The notes beneath the pieces were generated by a model. That model did no database searches, was not told the origin of the DNA, and was given only the letters and a program-made list of their open reading frames with translations. A program made the position numbers and the translations under genes. Below are positions 6,339-12,750 of a stretch of DNA of 12,890 bases, one piece after another. Source of the stretch: an uncultured Oscillospiraceae bacterium. GTDB lineage: Bacteria; Bacillota; Clostridia; Oscillospirales; Oscillospiraceae. Position 1 is the stretch's first letter, and the number at the start of each line of letters is the position of its first letter. The stretch spans positions 1-12,890 of the forward strand of contig CAJTYK010000053.1 of assembly GCA_910584285.1 (NCBI GenBank), written 5' to 3'.

Positions 6339-8030
6339 ATGAAGGTTGTGATCATCGGCGGCGTGGCGGGGGGAGCCACAGCGGCGGCAAGGCTGCGCCG
6401 GCTGGACGAAGGAGCGGAGATCGTGGTATTCGAGCGGTCGGGCTACATCTCCTATGCCAACTGCGGCCTGCCCTATTATATCGGCGGCGCTATTCAGGAT
6501 CGGTCGGAGCTGACCCTCCAAACCCCAGAGAGCTTCTATGCTCGCTTCCGGGTAAATATGAAGGTGCGCCATGAGGTGACGGCCATCCACCCGGAGCGCA
6601 AGACGGTGTCCGTCAAAAACCTGGAGACCGGGGCGGAGTTTGAGGAGATCTACGACAAGCTGATCCTCTCCCCTGGGGCCAAGCCCACCCGGCCCCCCAT
6701 CCCCGGCATCGATCTGGAGCGGATCTTTACCCTGCGCACGGTGGAGGACACCTTCCGTCTCAAGGCGTACCTGGACGTCAACCGCCCCAAATCTGCGGTG
6801 CTGGTGGGCGGCGGCTTCATCGGCCTGGAGCTGGCGGAAAACCTGCGGGAGCTGGGGCTGGAGGTCACCATTGTGGAACAGCTCAACCAGCTCATGAGCC
6901 CCTTCGACCCGGACATGGCGGCCTTCCTCCACAATGAGGCCCGCAGGCACGGGGTAAAGCTGGCCCTGGGCCGGGCCGTGGCGGGCTTCGAGGCGCGGGA
7001 GGCTGGCGTAGACGTGCTGCTGAAGGACGGCTCCCCTCTCCATGCCGACCTGGTGGCGCTGGCCATCGGCGTCACCCCGGACACCGCCCTGGCCAAGGAG
7101 GCAGGGCTGGAGCTGGGTCTGCGGGGCAGCATCGTGGTCAACGACCGGATGGAGACCTCCCTGCCGGACATATACGCCGTGGGGGACGCGGTGCAGGTGA
7201 AGCACGCCGTCACCGGGCAGGATACGCTTATCGCCCTGGCGGGCCCCGCCAACAAGCAGGGCCGCATCGCGGCGGACAACATTTGCGGCGGGGACAGCCG
7301 GTATTCCGGCAGCCAGGGCAGCTCGGTGATCAAGGTGTTCGACATGACCGGGGCGGCCACCGGCCTCAACGAGACCGCTGCCAGGCGGGCGGGGCTGGAC
7401 GTGGACACGGTGGTGCTCTCCCCCATGAGCCACGCGGGCTACTACCCCGGCGGCAAGGTGATGACCATGAAGGTCGTCTTTGAACAGGGCACCTACCGCC
7501 TGCTGGGGGCCCAGATCGTGGGCTACGAGGGGGTGGATAAGCGGATCGACGTGCTGGCTACCGCCCTGCGGGCCGGGCTGACCGCCGTCCAGCTTAAGGA
7601 TCTGGATCTGGCTTACGCGCCGCCCTACTCCTCCGCCAAGGATCCGGTGAACATGGCGGGCTTCCTGGTGGACAATCTGGCCCGGGGCCTTGTCAGGCAG
7701 TTCCACCTGGCGGAGCTGGCCGCCCTGCCCCGGGACGGCAGCGTGACCCTGCTGGACGTGCGCACCCCCCAGGAGTACGCCCAGGGTCGGGTGGAGGGCT
7801 TCCGCAGCATCCCGGTGGATGAGCTGCGAGAGCGGCTGGGCGAGCTGGAACCCGGTAAGCCGGTGTACGTGATCTGCCAGAGCGGCCTGCGCAGCTATAT
7901 CGCCTGCCGCATTTTGGCCGGACACGGATTTGAGGCCTATAATTTCTCCGGCGGCTTCCGGTTCTACGACGCGGTGGTGAACGACCGCCGCCTCATGGAA
8001 TCGGCCACGGCCTGCGGGATGGATCAATAA
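6339..8030 (+). CDS. CoA-disulfide reductase with C-terminal rhodanese domain (CoADR-RHD)
   Basis: These flavoproteins use NAD(P)H to reduce CoA disulfide, CoA persulfide or polysulfide, releasing sulfide in the persulfide case. The protein is 563 residues. An N-terminal FAD site, VVIIGGVAGGATAAARLRR (residues 3-21), precedes the redox-active single cysteine C42 in SYANCGLPYYIGG. A second nucleotide-binding loop, VLVGGGFIGLELAENL (154-169), should bind NAD(P)H, and YAVGDA (279-284) closes the flavin site. A dimerisation domain ends at about 445. The rhodanese domain (about 455-555) carries the loop CQSGLRS with C513. Length and order match the CoADR-RHD family. ATG 6339 is one base after the rhodanese stop. 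The fused domain probably hands sulfane sulfur to CoA or C42. The operon ends at a strong terminator. Confidence 0.95.
   Translation: MKVVIIGGVAGGATAAARLRRLDEGAEIVVFERSGYISYANCGLPYYIGGAIQDRSELTLQTPESFYARFRVNMKVRHEVTAIHPERKTVSVKNLETGAEFEEIYDKLILSPGAKPTRPPIPGIDLERIFTLRTVEDTFRLKAYLDVNRPKSAVLVGGGFIGLELAENLRELGLEVTIVEQLNQLMSPFDPDMAAFLHNEARRHGVKLALGRAVAGFEAREAGVDVLLKDGSPLHADLVALAIGVTPDTALAKEAGLELGLRGSIVVNDRMETSLPDIYAVGDAVQVKHAVTGQDTLIALAGPANKQGRIAADNICGGDSRYSGSQGSSVIKVFDMTGAATGLNETAARRAGLDVDTVVLSPMSHAGYYPGGKVMTMKVVFEQGTYRLLGAQIVGYEGVDKRIDVLATALRAGLTAVQLKDLDLAYAPPYSSAKDPVNMAGFLVDNLARGLVRQFHLAELAALPRDGSVTLLDVRTPQEYAQGRVEGFRSIPVDELRERLGELEPGKPVYVICQSGLRSYIACRILAGHGFEAYNFSGGFRFYDAVVNDRRLMESATACGMDQ
7749..7778 (+). 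repeat. 30-base direct repeat, copy 2 (rhodanese motif)
   Basis: This stretch in the fused rhodanese domain of the CoA-disulfide reductase gene is identical to 6095-6124 and encodes the same LLDVRTPQEY peptide. See the finding on domain duplication or conversion. Confidence 0.9.
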
Positions 8031-8031
8031 G

Positions 8032-8075
8032 AAAAACCTCTCCCCGCCTCCGGTTGGAAGCGGGGAGAGGTTTTT
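8032..8075. terminator. Bidirectional terminator between convergent genes
   Basis: A perfect 16-bp stem (8032-8047 with 8060-8075) has a 12-base loop, starts with AAAAA and ends with TTTTT. It therefore serves both the plus-strand sulfur operon and the minus-strand Crp/Fnr gene, whose stop codon begins immediately beside it at 8077-8079. Confidence 0.92.
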
Positions 8076-8076
8076 C

Positions 8077-8730
8077 TTATGCCTGGCCCAGGGCGCTCAA
8101 CTTTTTGGTGTCCAGCAGCTCCACCGTCCCCCGGGACAGCCGAACCATCCCCTCACCCTGGAGGTAGCGCAGCATTCGGGTCACCACCTCCCGGTGGGTG
8201 CCCAGGTGGTTGGCGATGGCCTCGTGGGTGATGGCCAGCCGGGTGCCGCCCTCAATGGCGGACTCCTCCAGCAGGAAGTCGGCCACTCGCCGATCCATGC
8301 TGTTCCACATGACCTGCTCCAGCAGCCACATGACCTCGGAGAACCGGGCGGCCATGATCTCATTGGTGTAGTTGGATAACGGGGCGGATTCCGCCATAAT
8401 GCCCTGATAGACCTCCGTGGGGATGACCCGCAGCTCCGTGTCCCGCTCCGCCTGGATGGTGACGTCGAACTGGACACTGCGCAGCATACAGGAGGCGGAA
8501 AACAGGCAGATGTCCCGGTCAAACAGCCGGTAGATGGTGATCTCCCGGCCACTGTCCGACAGGATGTAGGCCCGGAGCCGGCCGGACTCCACCAGCAGCA
8601 GCCCTGCGCAGTCCGCGCTGCCGTTGTGGATCACTGTGCCCGCCTGGATCCGACGGGGGATCAAGCTGTCCAGAATGCGGCCCCGCTGGGCGTCCGTCAG
8701 CTGATCCCAGATGGGAAACCAGTCCCGCAT
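8077..8730 (-). CDS. Crp/Fnr family transcriptional regulator
   Basis: This is a 217-residue regulator. Residues about 15-125 form the cyclic-nucleotide-type effector barrel (GLLLVESGRLRAYILSDSGREI, then FDRDICLFSASCML). A dimerisation helix follows (about 125-150), then a Crp-type winged helix-turn-helix (about 165-205, with THEAIANHLGTHREVVTRML as the recognition unit). It lacks the N-terminal four-cysteine cluster of Fnr and the classic cAMP-binding signature, so its signal is unknown. Cysteines C41, C75 and C81 sit in the sensor domain. ATG 8730 was chosen by homology. GTG 8736 has better spacing from AGGGGG and adds two residues, while the frame open back to 8937 overlaps promoters. Its position next to the sulfur/thiol operon makes that operon and the divergent secreted-protein gene plausible targets. 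Confidence 0.9.
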   Translation of the reverse strand: MRDWFPIWDQLTDAQRGRILDSLIPRRIQAGTVIHNGSADCAGLLLVESGRLRAYILSDSGREITIYRLFDRDICLFSASCMLRSVQFDVTIQAERDTELRVIPTEVYQGIMAESAPLSNYTNEIMAARFSEVMWLLEQVMWNSMDRRVADFLLEESAIEGGTRLAITHEAIANHLGTHREVVTRMLRYLQGEGMVRLSRGTVELLDTKKLSALGQA

Positions 8731-8796
8731 ATTCACCGGCCGCCGCCCCCTTTTTCCTGAGTCCTGCTGCCCTGTCCGATCTTTCTTCCCGGCAAC

Positions 8797-8825
8797 AGCA
8801 TACCCTTTTGCGGGCGAAAAGTCAA
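8797..8825 (-). promoter_or_regulatory. Promoter of the Crp/Fnr regulator gene
   Basis: Read on the minus strand, TTGACT (8825-8820) and TATGCT (8802-8797) are 17 bases apart, each matching consensus at five of six positions or close to it. It places transcription start near 8790, upstream of the start codon at 8730. This also argues against the longer reading of the gene from 8937. Confidence 0.8.
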
Positions 8826-8859
8826 GCGGCGGAGGCAAACCCACCGCGGGGCCCTCCCC

Positions 8860-8888
8860 TTGACAGCGTTTGTAGGAAATGCTATACT
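8860..8888 (+). promoter_or_regulatory. Strong sigma-A promoter of the secreted FG-GAP protein gene
   Basis: TTGACA (8860-8865, perfect) and TATACT (8883-8888, five of six) are separated by 17 bases, with a TG dinucleotide one base before the -10 (extended -10). The -35 boxes of this and the divergent regulator promoter are 34 bases apart, so one bound regulator could affect both. Confidence 0.9.
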
Positions 8889-8929
8889 TCGACGTAGAGA
8901 ATGCCCTCATTTTTTGAGAAAGCTCCAAT

Positions 8930-8948
8930 CCGCTCAAAAGATGAGCGG
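8930..8948 (+). other. Hairpin in the 5' leader of the FG-GAP gene
   Basis: CCGCTCA (8930-8936) and TGAGCGG (8942-8948) form a perfect 7-bp stem with a 5-base loop, followed by CTATTTT. An alternative stem GCGG/CCGC around CTATTTT overlaps it, and TCCGG/CCGGA (8976-8980 with 8991-8995) could form a further hairpin before the ribosome binding site. The leader is about 130 bases long. It matches no riboswitch class I recognise. Confidence 0.45.
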
Positions 8949-9022
8949 CTATTTTCCGCCTGTGCCCGTCTCCTGTCCGGCGGGCATGGCCCGGAAGGAC
9001 ATTTGAGAAAGGTGTGTATCAG

Positions 9023-11215
9023 ATGAAGAAAGCTCTGTCCCTTGTGTTGTCCCTGGCGCTGTTCTGCGTGCTGGCCGTCCCCACGGCCTACGCCGCGGAG
9101 CCCCCCGTGATCGGGCTGAAGGAAAAGTACACCCTGGTGGGCGGCCAGCAGGTGCTTGAAGCCCACTCCGGCATCGAGTACGTAGAGGAGTCCTACTACG
9201 CCGCCCCCGTGGTGGTGGATCTGGACGGCGACGGCAAACTGGAGGTTGTCACCGCCGCCTACTCCCTGACCGTGGCGGACGCCGCCACCGGCAAGGTGAA
9301 GTGGCAGGTCAACGCCGGTAAGGATCGCTCCACCCCCTATGCCCGCTATGACCAGGGCGGGAACGCAGCGGACGGAAAGGTGTATACCACCCCCATCGTC
9401 AAGGATTTGGACGGCGACGGCAAGCTGGAGATCACCGTGGCCTACGCCAACGGCACCATCTGTGTGCTGAACAATCAGGGCTACTTCCTGTCCGGCTGGC
9501 CCAAGAGCGCCGGAGGCGCGGTCTGGGCCCTGACGGCAGCCGATGTGGACGGCGACGGCAGGCAGGAGATCATCGCCGGCCTGGGCGTGGCCCAATCCGT
9601 TAGCCTGTACGTCTATGGCTGTGACGGCGGCCTGAAGCCCGGCTGGCCCCAGGCGCAGGTGGGCGGAGCCCTGCCCTACTCCTACATGGACGGTATCTAT
9701 GCCAACGGCATCGCCACCGGCGATCTGGACGGCGACGGTCTGCCCGAGATCATCATGCCCACCGACAACTTCTTCGTCAATGCCTTCAACGGCGACGGCA
9801 CCCCCGTGATGGCCGGCAGCCGCTTCCAGAGCAGCCAGCAGGATCAGTTCAGCTTCGGCGGGCGGATCCCCTGGGGCGCCGTGGGCCTCTATGAGGACTA
9901 CAGCCGCGAGCTGGCGCGGGACAACGGCGGCTGGGGCATTGGCCTGGATTGGGAGTCCCTGGCTCAGAAGGGCCGCGCGGGCACCTATGGCCCGTCCATG
10001 ACCGCCTCCATCGCCCGCTATGTGGATGTGGACGGGGACGGCAAGTCCGAGGTGGTGGTGTCTGCCCTGATGGCGGATCGCACCGTCTATTTCCAGAACC
10101 CCGGCAACCGGAATCCCTTCACCGTCCGGGACACCAAGTACGCCACCGTATACATTCTGAACCAGGATCACACCCGGTTCAGCGGCTGGGAGACCATCCC
10201 CACCAACCTGACCAACCCCGGCCTGGGCGCCCCCTTGAACCAGAACGCCAACAGCGTCAGCGGCGGCGTGCAGCTGGCGCCCCTGGTGGCCGACGTCAAC
10301 GGCGACGGGGTAAACGAGATCCTGTTCAACTCCTTCGACGGCAAGATCCACTGCTACTCCCTGCGGGACAGCAGTCGGGAGCTGGAGGGCTGGCCCTACG
10401 TCCTGCCCGGCACCAACGGCTCAGTGTATGAGATCGCCGGCGAGCCGGTGGCCGCCGACCTCAACGGCGACGGGAAGAAGGAGGTCGTTTTTGCCTCCTG
10501 GACCTCCAACGCCGCCGGCACCAGAACCGGAGTGGACGGCTCCCTCTATGTGCTGGACGGCAGCGGCAAGCTGATCGCCAAGCACAAGCTCCACCCCTCC
10601 ATCTATGAGTACGATGCGGTCAAGACGGACAACGGCTCCTACGCCGCCCCCACCGTGGCGGATATCGACGGCGACGGCAGGCCGGAGATCCTGGTGAACA
10701 CCCTGCACTACGGCGTGTGTGCCTACGACGTCAACCCCGGCCAGACGACCCAGGAGCCCCAGCGGGTCAACCCCAACGTGCAGCGGGTGGTGGTGAACGG
10801 GAACGAGGCCCGGGCCTTCAACCTTTACACCTATATGCTCAACGGTGAGAACTATGTGGCAGTGCGGGATCTGGCCTGGTTCATGACGGACGTGCTGTGG
10901 GATCAGAAGGGGATCTTCGACGTATCCTGGAACGGCTCCATCAATCTGGTCACCGGCAAGCGGTACGCCCCCTACCCCAATCACAACAACGCTGTGGAGT
11001 GCCAGCTGCGCTTTGTGGGTTCCCAGCCCTACCGCATGGGCACCGCCCCGGTACTGGTGAACGGGGTGCAGAAGGGGGTCCGGTACTTCATGATCACCGA
11101 CGCCAACGGCGGCGACACCAGCTACTACAGGCTGCGTGACCTGGCCGATGCCATGGGCACCTTTACGGTGGGCTGGAACGGGGACACCCGGACGGCTACC
11201 ATCACCACGAAGTAG
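9023..11215 (+). CDS. Secreted FG-GAP/VCBS beta-propeller protein with C-terminal stalk (CuAO-N-like) region
   Basis: The 730-residue product starts with a typical signal peptide (basic MKK, hydrophobic core to about residue 20, likely cleavage after AYA near 24), so it is exported. The body carries eight calcium-binding-type D-x-[DN]-G-D-G-x-x-E motifs at residues 66, 128, 174, 234, 335, 424, 479 and 547, spaced as in integrin-alpha-like beta-propellers. The C-terminal 140 residues contain YVAVRDLAWFM (611-621) and YYRLRDLADAMGTFTVGWNG (701-720), like the copper-amine-oxidase N-terminal or stalk domain common in Firmicute surface proteins. There is no LPxTG motif or membrane anchor. It may bind a polymer, protein or the cell wall, but no enzyme site is visible. 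ATG 9023 lies ten bases after AAAGG. GTG 9014 is too close to that site. Confidence 0.9.
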   Translation: MKKALSLVLSLALFCVLAVPTAYAAEPPVIGLKEKYTLVGGQQVLEAHSGIEYVEESYYAAPVVVDLDGDGKLEVVTAAYSLTVADAATGKVKWQVNAGKDRSTPYARYDQGGNAADGKVYTTPIVKDLDGDGKLEITVAYANGTICVLNNQGYFLSGWPKSAGGAVWALTAADVDGDGRQEIIAGLGVAQSVSLYVYGCDGGLKPGWPQAQVGGALPYSYMDGIYANGIATGDLDGDGLPEIIMPTDNFFVNAFNGDGTPVMAGSRFQSSQQDQFSFGGRIPWGAVGLYEDYSRELARDNGGWGIGLDWESLAQKGRAGTYGPSMTASIARYVDVDGDGKSEVVVSALMADRTVYFQNPGNRNPFTVRDTKYATVYILNQDHTRFSGWETIPTNLTNPGLGAPLNQNANSVSGGVQLAPLVADVNGDGVNEILFNSFDGKIHCYSLRDSSRELEGWPYVLPGTNGSVYEIAGEPVAADLNGDGKKEVVFASWTSNAAGTRTGVDGSLYVLDGSGKLIAKHKLHPSIYEYDAVKTDNGSYAAPTVADIDGDGRPEILVNTLHYGVCAYDVNPGQTTQEPQRVNPNVQRVVVNGNEARAFNLYTYMLNGENYVAVRDLAWFMTDVLWDQKGIFDVSWNGSINLVTGKRYAPYPNHNNAVECQLRFVGSQPYRMGTAPVLVNGVQKGVRYFMITDANGGDTSYYRLRDLADAMGTFTVGWNGDTRTATITTK

Positions 11216-11232
11216 CCTCTCGTTTTCCTTAG

Positions 11233-11276
11233 AGCAAACCCCGGGCGGAGCTGCGGCCCCGCCCGGGTGCTTTTGT
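11233..11276 (+). terminator. Terminator of the FG-GAP protein gene
   Basis: CCCGGGCGG (11240-11248) pairs with CCGCCCGGG (11259-11267) around a 10-base loop. AGCA and TGCT can extend the stem past an internal bulge, and TTTTGTT follows at 11271. It lies 24 bases after the stop codon. Confidence 0.8.
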
Positions 11277-11475
11277 TCCACGCACGGGAAATCATAAGTT
11301 TCGGGCCGCTGTGTGGGGCATGCTATGTGGGAAAAGGAACATGGAGGTTTTGTCCTCTTTCGAGGCGATGGCATAGTTGATGTCCGAGAAACAGATGGTC
11401 TTGCATCTCCCGAAACGACTTGTCAACAATTTTTTAATCAAGTTTACAGTTTATTCACATTTCAGGCATATAAAA
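11277..11475. other. Gene-poor, AT-rich transition region
   Basis: About 200 bases lie between two terminators with no convincing gene. The base composition drops from the GC-rich coding style on the left to AT-rich DNA (for example around 11419-11475). A 78-codon plus-strand frame at 11313 has no protein-like character and runs into the opposing gene. A very short frame (ATG 11341 to TAG 11376) is noted under findings. No promoter or repeat is clear here, and it may be a mobile-element boundary. Confidence 0.5.
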
Positions 11476-11507
11476 GGGCGGGAATCTGGCTCATCAGATT
11501 CCCGCCC
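11471..11507 (-). terminator. Terminator of the Rpn-family gene
   Basis: A perfect 13-bp stem (GGGCGGGAATCTG at 11476-11488 with 11495-11507) has a 6-base loop. On the minus strand it is followed by TTTTATATG, giving a good intrinsic terminator 19 bases beyond the stop codon of the minus-strand nuclease gene. Confidence 0.85.
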
Positions 11508-11525
11508 CTAAATTGGCACGATAGC

Positions 11526-12338
11526 TTATGCGCTTTGTCCGGCTTGTAACTTCTTTACTTCATCAAGAGAAAGGCCGGAAATCTCAGAAATTTCTTCCAG
11601 TGCATACCGCCCAGCCGTCAACATACGACGTGCCACTTCTCTCATACCCTCTTTTAGCGTTTGGTTTCGCATATCCTCCATTGCTCTACACATGATTGAA
11701 ACTCCCTCCCTACTTTCTTTGAAAAATCTTACCCGTTCTGCCAATTCATCATAATACATATCATCTGGGGTTGTGCAGGAAAAATCGTGCATCAACTTTC
11801 CAATAGGCGTATCATCCCGGTATGCGCCGTTCACATACAGAATATGCGAACCATCATCAAAGCTCTCGCTGGTATCAAAGCTATATCGGCCAATGTGATA
11901 CAGCGGCTTGCCCTTACCAATCACATCATGCTCAGTGATGAACACAACATAGGTTTCGGGTAGCTCGTCAAATTTCTCGCCCTTCCGCAAAAGGTTAGCA
12001 TCCATCATGCTGCTGTTATATCTTGCCCGTTTTCGCCCAGCACCTTTGTCGGATCGCTGAATTTCCACGTTTATCTTTCGCCCGGTGCTGTCCGTTGCCA
12101 GAACATCCAGCCGCACAGAGCGGTTCAGCAGATTTTCCACGAATACCTGTGTGCGGACATCCACGACTACTAAATCAGGCATCTCCAATACGATCCGTAA
12201 TACAAGCTGGATGTACTTGGGGTCGCCCTCAAAGCACTTTGTCAGAAAATCATCGTCCAGCAGGCGAAACCCCCTAAGCCGCTGCAAATCCTCCTGATGC
12301 GGCTGGTCTATCTGCTCTGTTATTGCCAAATCTACCAC
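11526..12338 (-). CDS. Rpn family recombination-promoting nuclease / putative transposase (PDDEXK_2)
   Basis: Rpn proteins are PD-(D/E)XK nucleases that stimulate RecA-independent DNA transfer and are often annotated as transposases. This is 270 residues, full length. RLRGFRLLDDDFLTKCFEGD (residues 20-39) is the family opening. The catalytic strand reads RLDVLATDSTGRKINVEIQR, giving D78, E92 and Q94. The segments KGAGRKRARYNSSMMDANL and DDMYYDELAERVRFFKES follow, and a C-terminal helical tail (EEISEISGLSLDEVKKL) is typical. The start is probably GTG 12338, but a TTG three codons later is better spaced from AGGTGG. No inverted repeats of a transposon are visible around it. Its AT-richer composition suggests horizontal acquisition. 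Confidence 0.9.
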   Translation of the reverse strand: MVDLAITEQIDQPHQEDLQRLRGFRLLDDDFLTKCFEGDPKYIQLVLRIVLEMPDLVVVDVRTQVFVENLLNRSVRLDVLATDSTGRKINVEIQRSDKGAGRKRARYNSSMMDANLLRKGEKFDELPETYVVFITEHDVIGKGKPLYHIGRYSFDTSESFDDGSHILYVNGAYRDDTPIGKLMHDFSCTTPDDMYYDELAERVRFFKESREGVSIMCRAMEDMRNQTLKEGMREVARRMLTAGRYALEEISEISGLSLDEVKKLQAGQSA

Positions 12339-12358
12339 CTGCCTTCTGATTCGCCTTT

Positions 12359-12387
12359 ATCCTAACACAAATCCTACAATCTTTCAA
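12359..12387 (-). promoter_or_regulatory. Promoter of the Rpn-family gene
   Basis: On the minus strand TTGAAA (12387-12382) and TAGGAT (12364-12359) are separated by 17 bases. The -35 matches five of six positions and the -10 four of six. It lies between the upstream terminator and the gene start, so the gene is probably transcribed alone. Confidence 0.6.
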
Positions 12388-12391
12388 GATA

Positions 12392-12423
12392 GCAAAAAGA
12401 GGGCCGGAATGCTACGGTCCTCT
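12392..12423 (-). terminator. Terminator of the TnpW-like gene
   Basis: AGAGGACCG and CGGCCCTCT (minus strand, 12423-12415 with 12406-12398) form a 9-bp stem with one G-U pair and an 8-base loop. They are followed by TTTTGCT. It lies directly after the stop codon of the minus-strand gene at 12430. Confidence 0.75.
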
Positions 12424-12429
12424 ATGCGC

Positions 12430-12750
12430 TTATTCGCCAGCCGCCTCCCGCTCCATTATTTCCCGAACCTCGTTGCGGAGCATCCGCTTGACCTTATCGC
12501 TGAAAGTCTCCTTGCTGGTGGTGCTGAAATGCACCCGCACGATATAAGTCATTTCCCCGATTTTCTTCACCAGGGCGGGGGGATTCTCCTGAGCGGGGAC
12601 ATCCTCCGAAGCAGGAGTGTTGGCAGTATCAGTTACAGTCATGTCCATGTTTTCAGTATCCATGACAGCTTGCCGGGGACCGCCGCATTTACGGCAATGG
12701 GCCAGCCCGTCAGCCGGGTCAAGATACTCGTCCTCGCGGATCGACCTCAT
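12430..12750 (-). CDS. TnpW-like transposon protein fused to the N-terminus of a DnaC-like replication protein
   Basis: The product is 106 residues. Residues 61-106 (VKKIGEMTYIVRVHF, then STTSKETFSDKVKRMLRNEV) match the small TnpW proteins of clostridial conjugative transposons, whose function is unknown. Residues 1-28 (MRSIREDEYLDPADGL, then CRKCGGPRQ with C19 and C22) instead resemble the zinc-finger start of DnaC-like ATP-binding proteins from the same elements. In such elements the usual order is replisome organizer, DnaC-like protein, TnpW. Here the whole ATPase body is missing and M30 could be the original TnpW start, giving 77 residues. The start overlaps the upstream stop as ATGA and has a strong GGAGGGGG. 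A deletion fusion is my reading; a natural short protein is the alternative. Confidence 0.7.
   Translation of the reverse strand: MRSIREDEYLDPADGLAHCRKCGGPRQAVMDTENMDMTVTDTANTPASEDVPAQENPPALVKKIGEMTYIVRVHFSTTSKETFSDKVKRMLRNEVREIMEREAAGE

Noticed and set aside
6150..8027. Long minus-strand open frame opposite the CoA-disulfide reductase gene
   Set aside because: It has the same low-complexity His/Gly/Ala/Val-rich antisense pattern, no ribosome binding site, and sits opposite a clear flavoprotein.
8882..10351. Long minus-strand open frame opposite the FG-GAP gene
   Set aside because: It is an antisense echo of the repeated GGCGACGGC codons, which gives valine/alanine-rich repeats. It has no start signals and overlaps a strong promoter on the other strand.
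9221..10680. Regular DNA repeats that could suggest a repeat array or CRISPR
   Set aside because: The repeated GACGGCGACGG-like units are codons of the calcium-binding DxDGDG motifs within one reading frame, irregularly spaced and not identical. There are no spacers.
11313..11549. 78-codon plus-strand frame in the AT-rich intergenic region
   Set aside because: It reads through a terminator hairpin and into the opposing Rpn gene, and has no ribosome binding site or recognisable domain.
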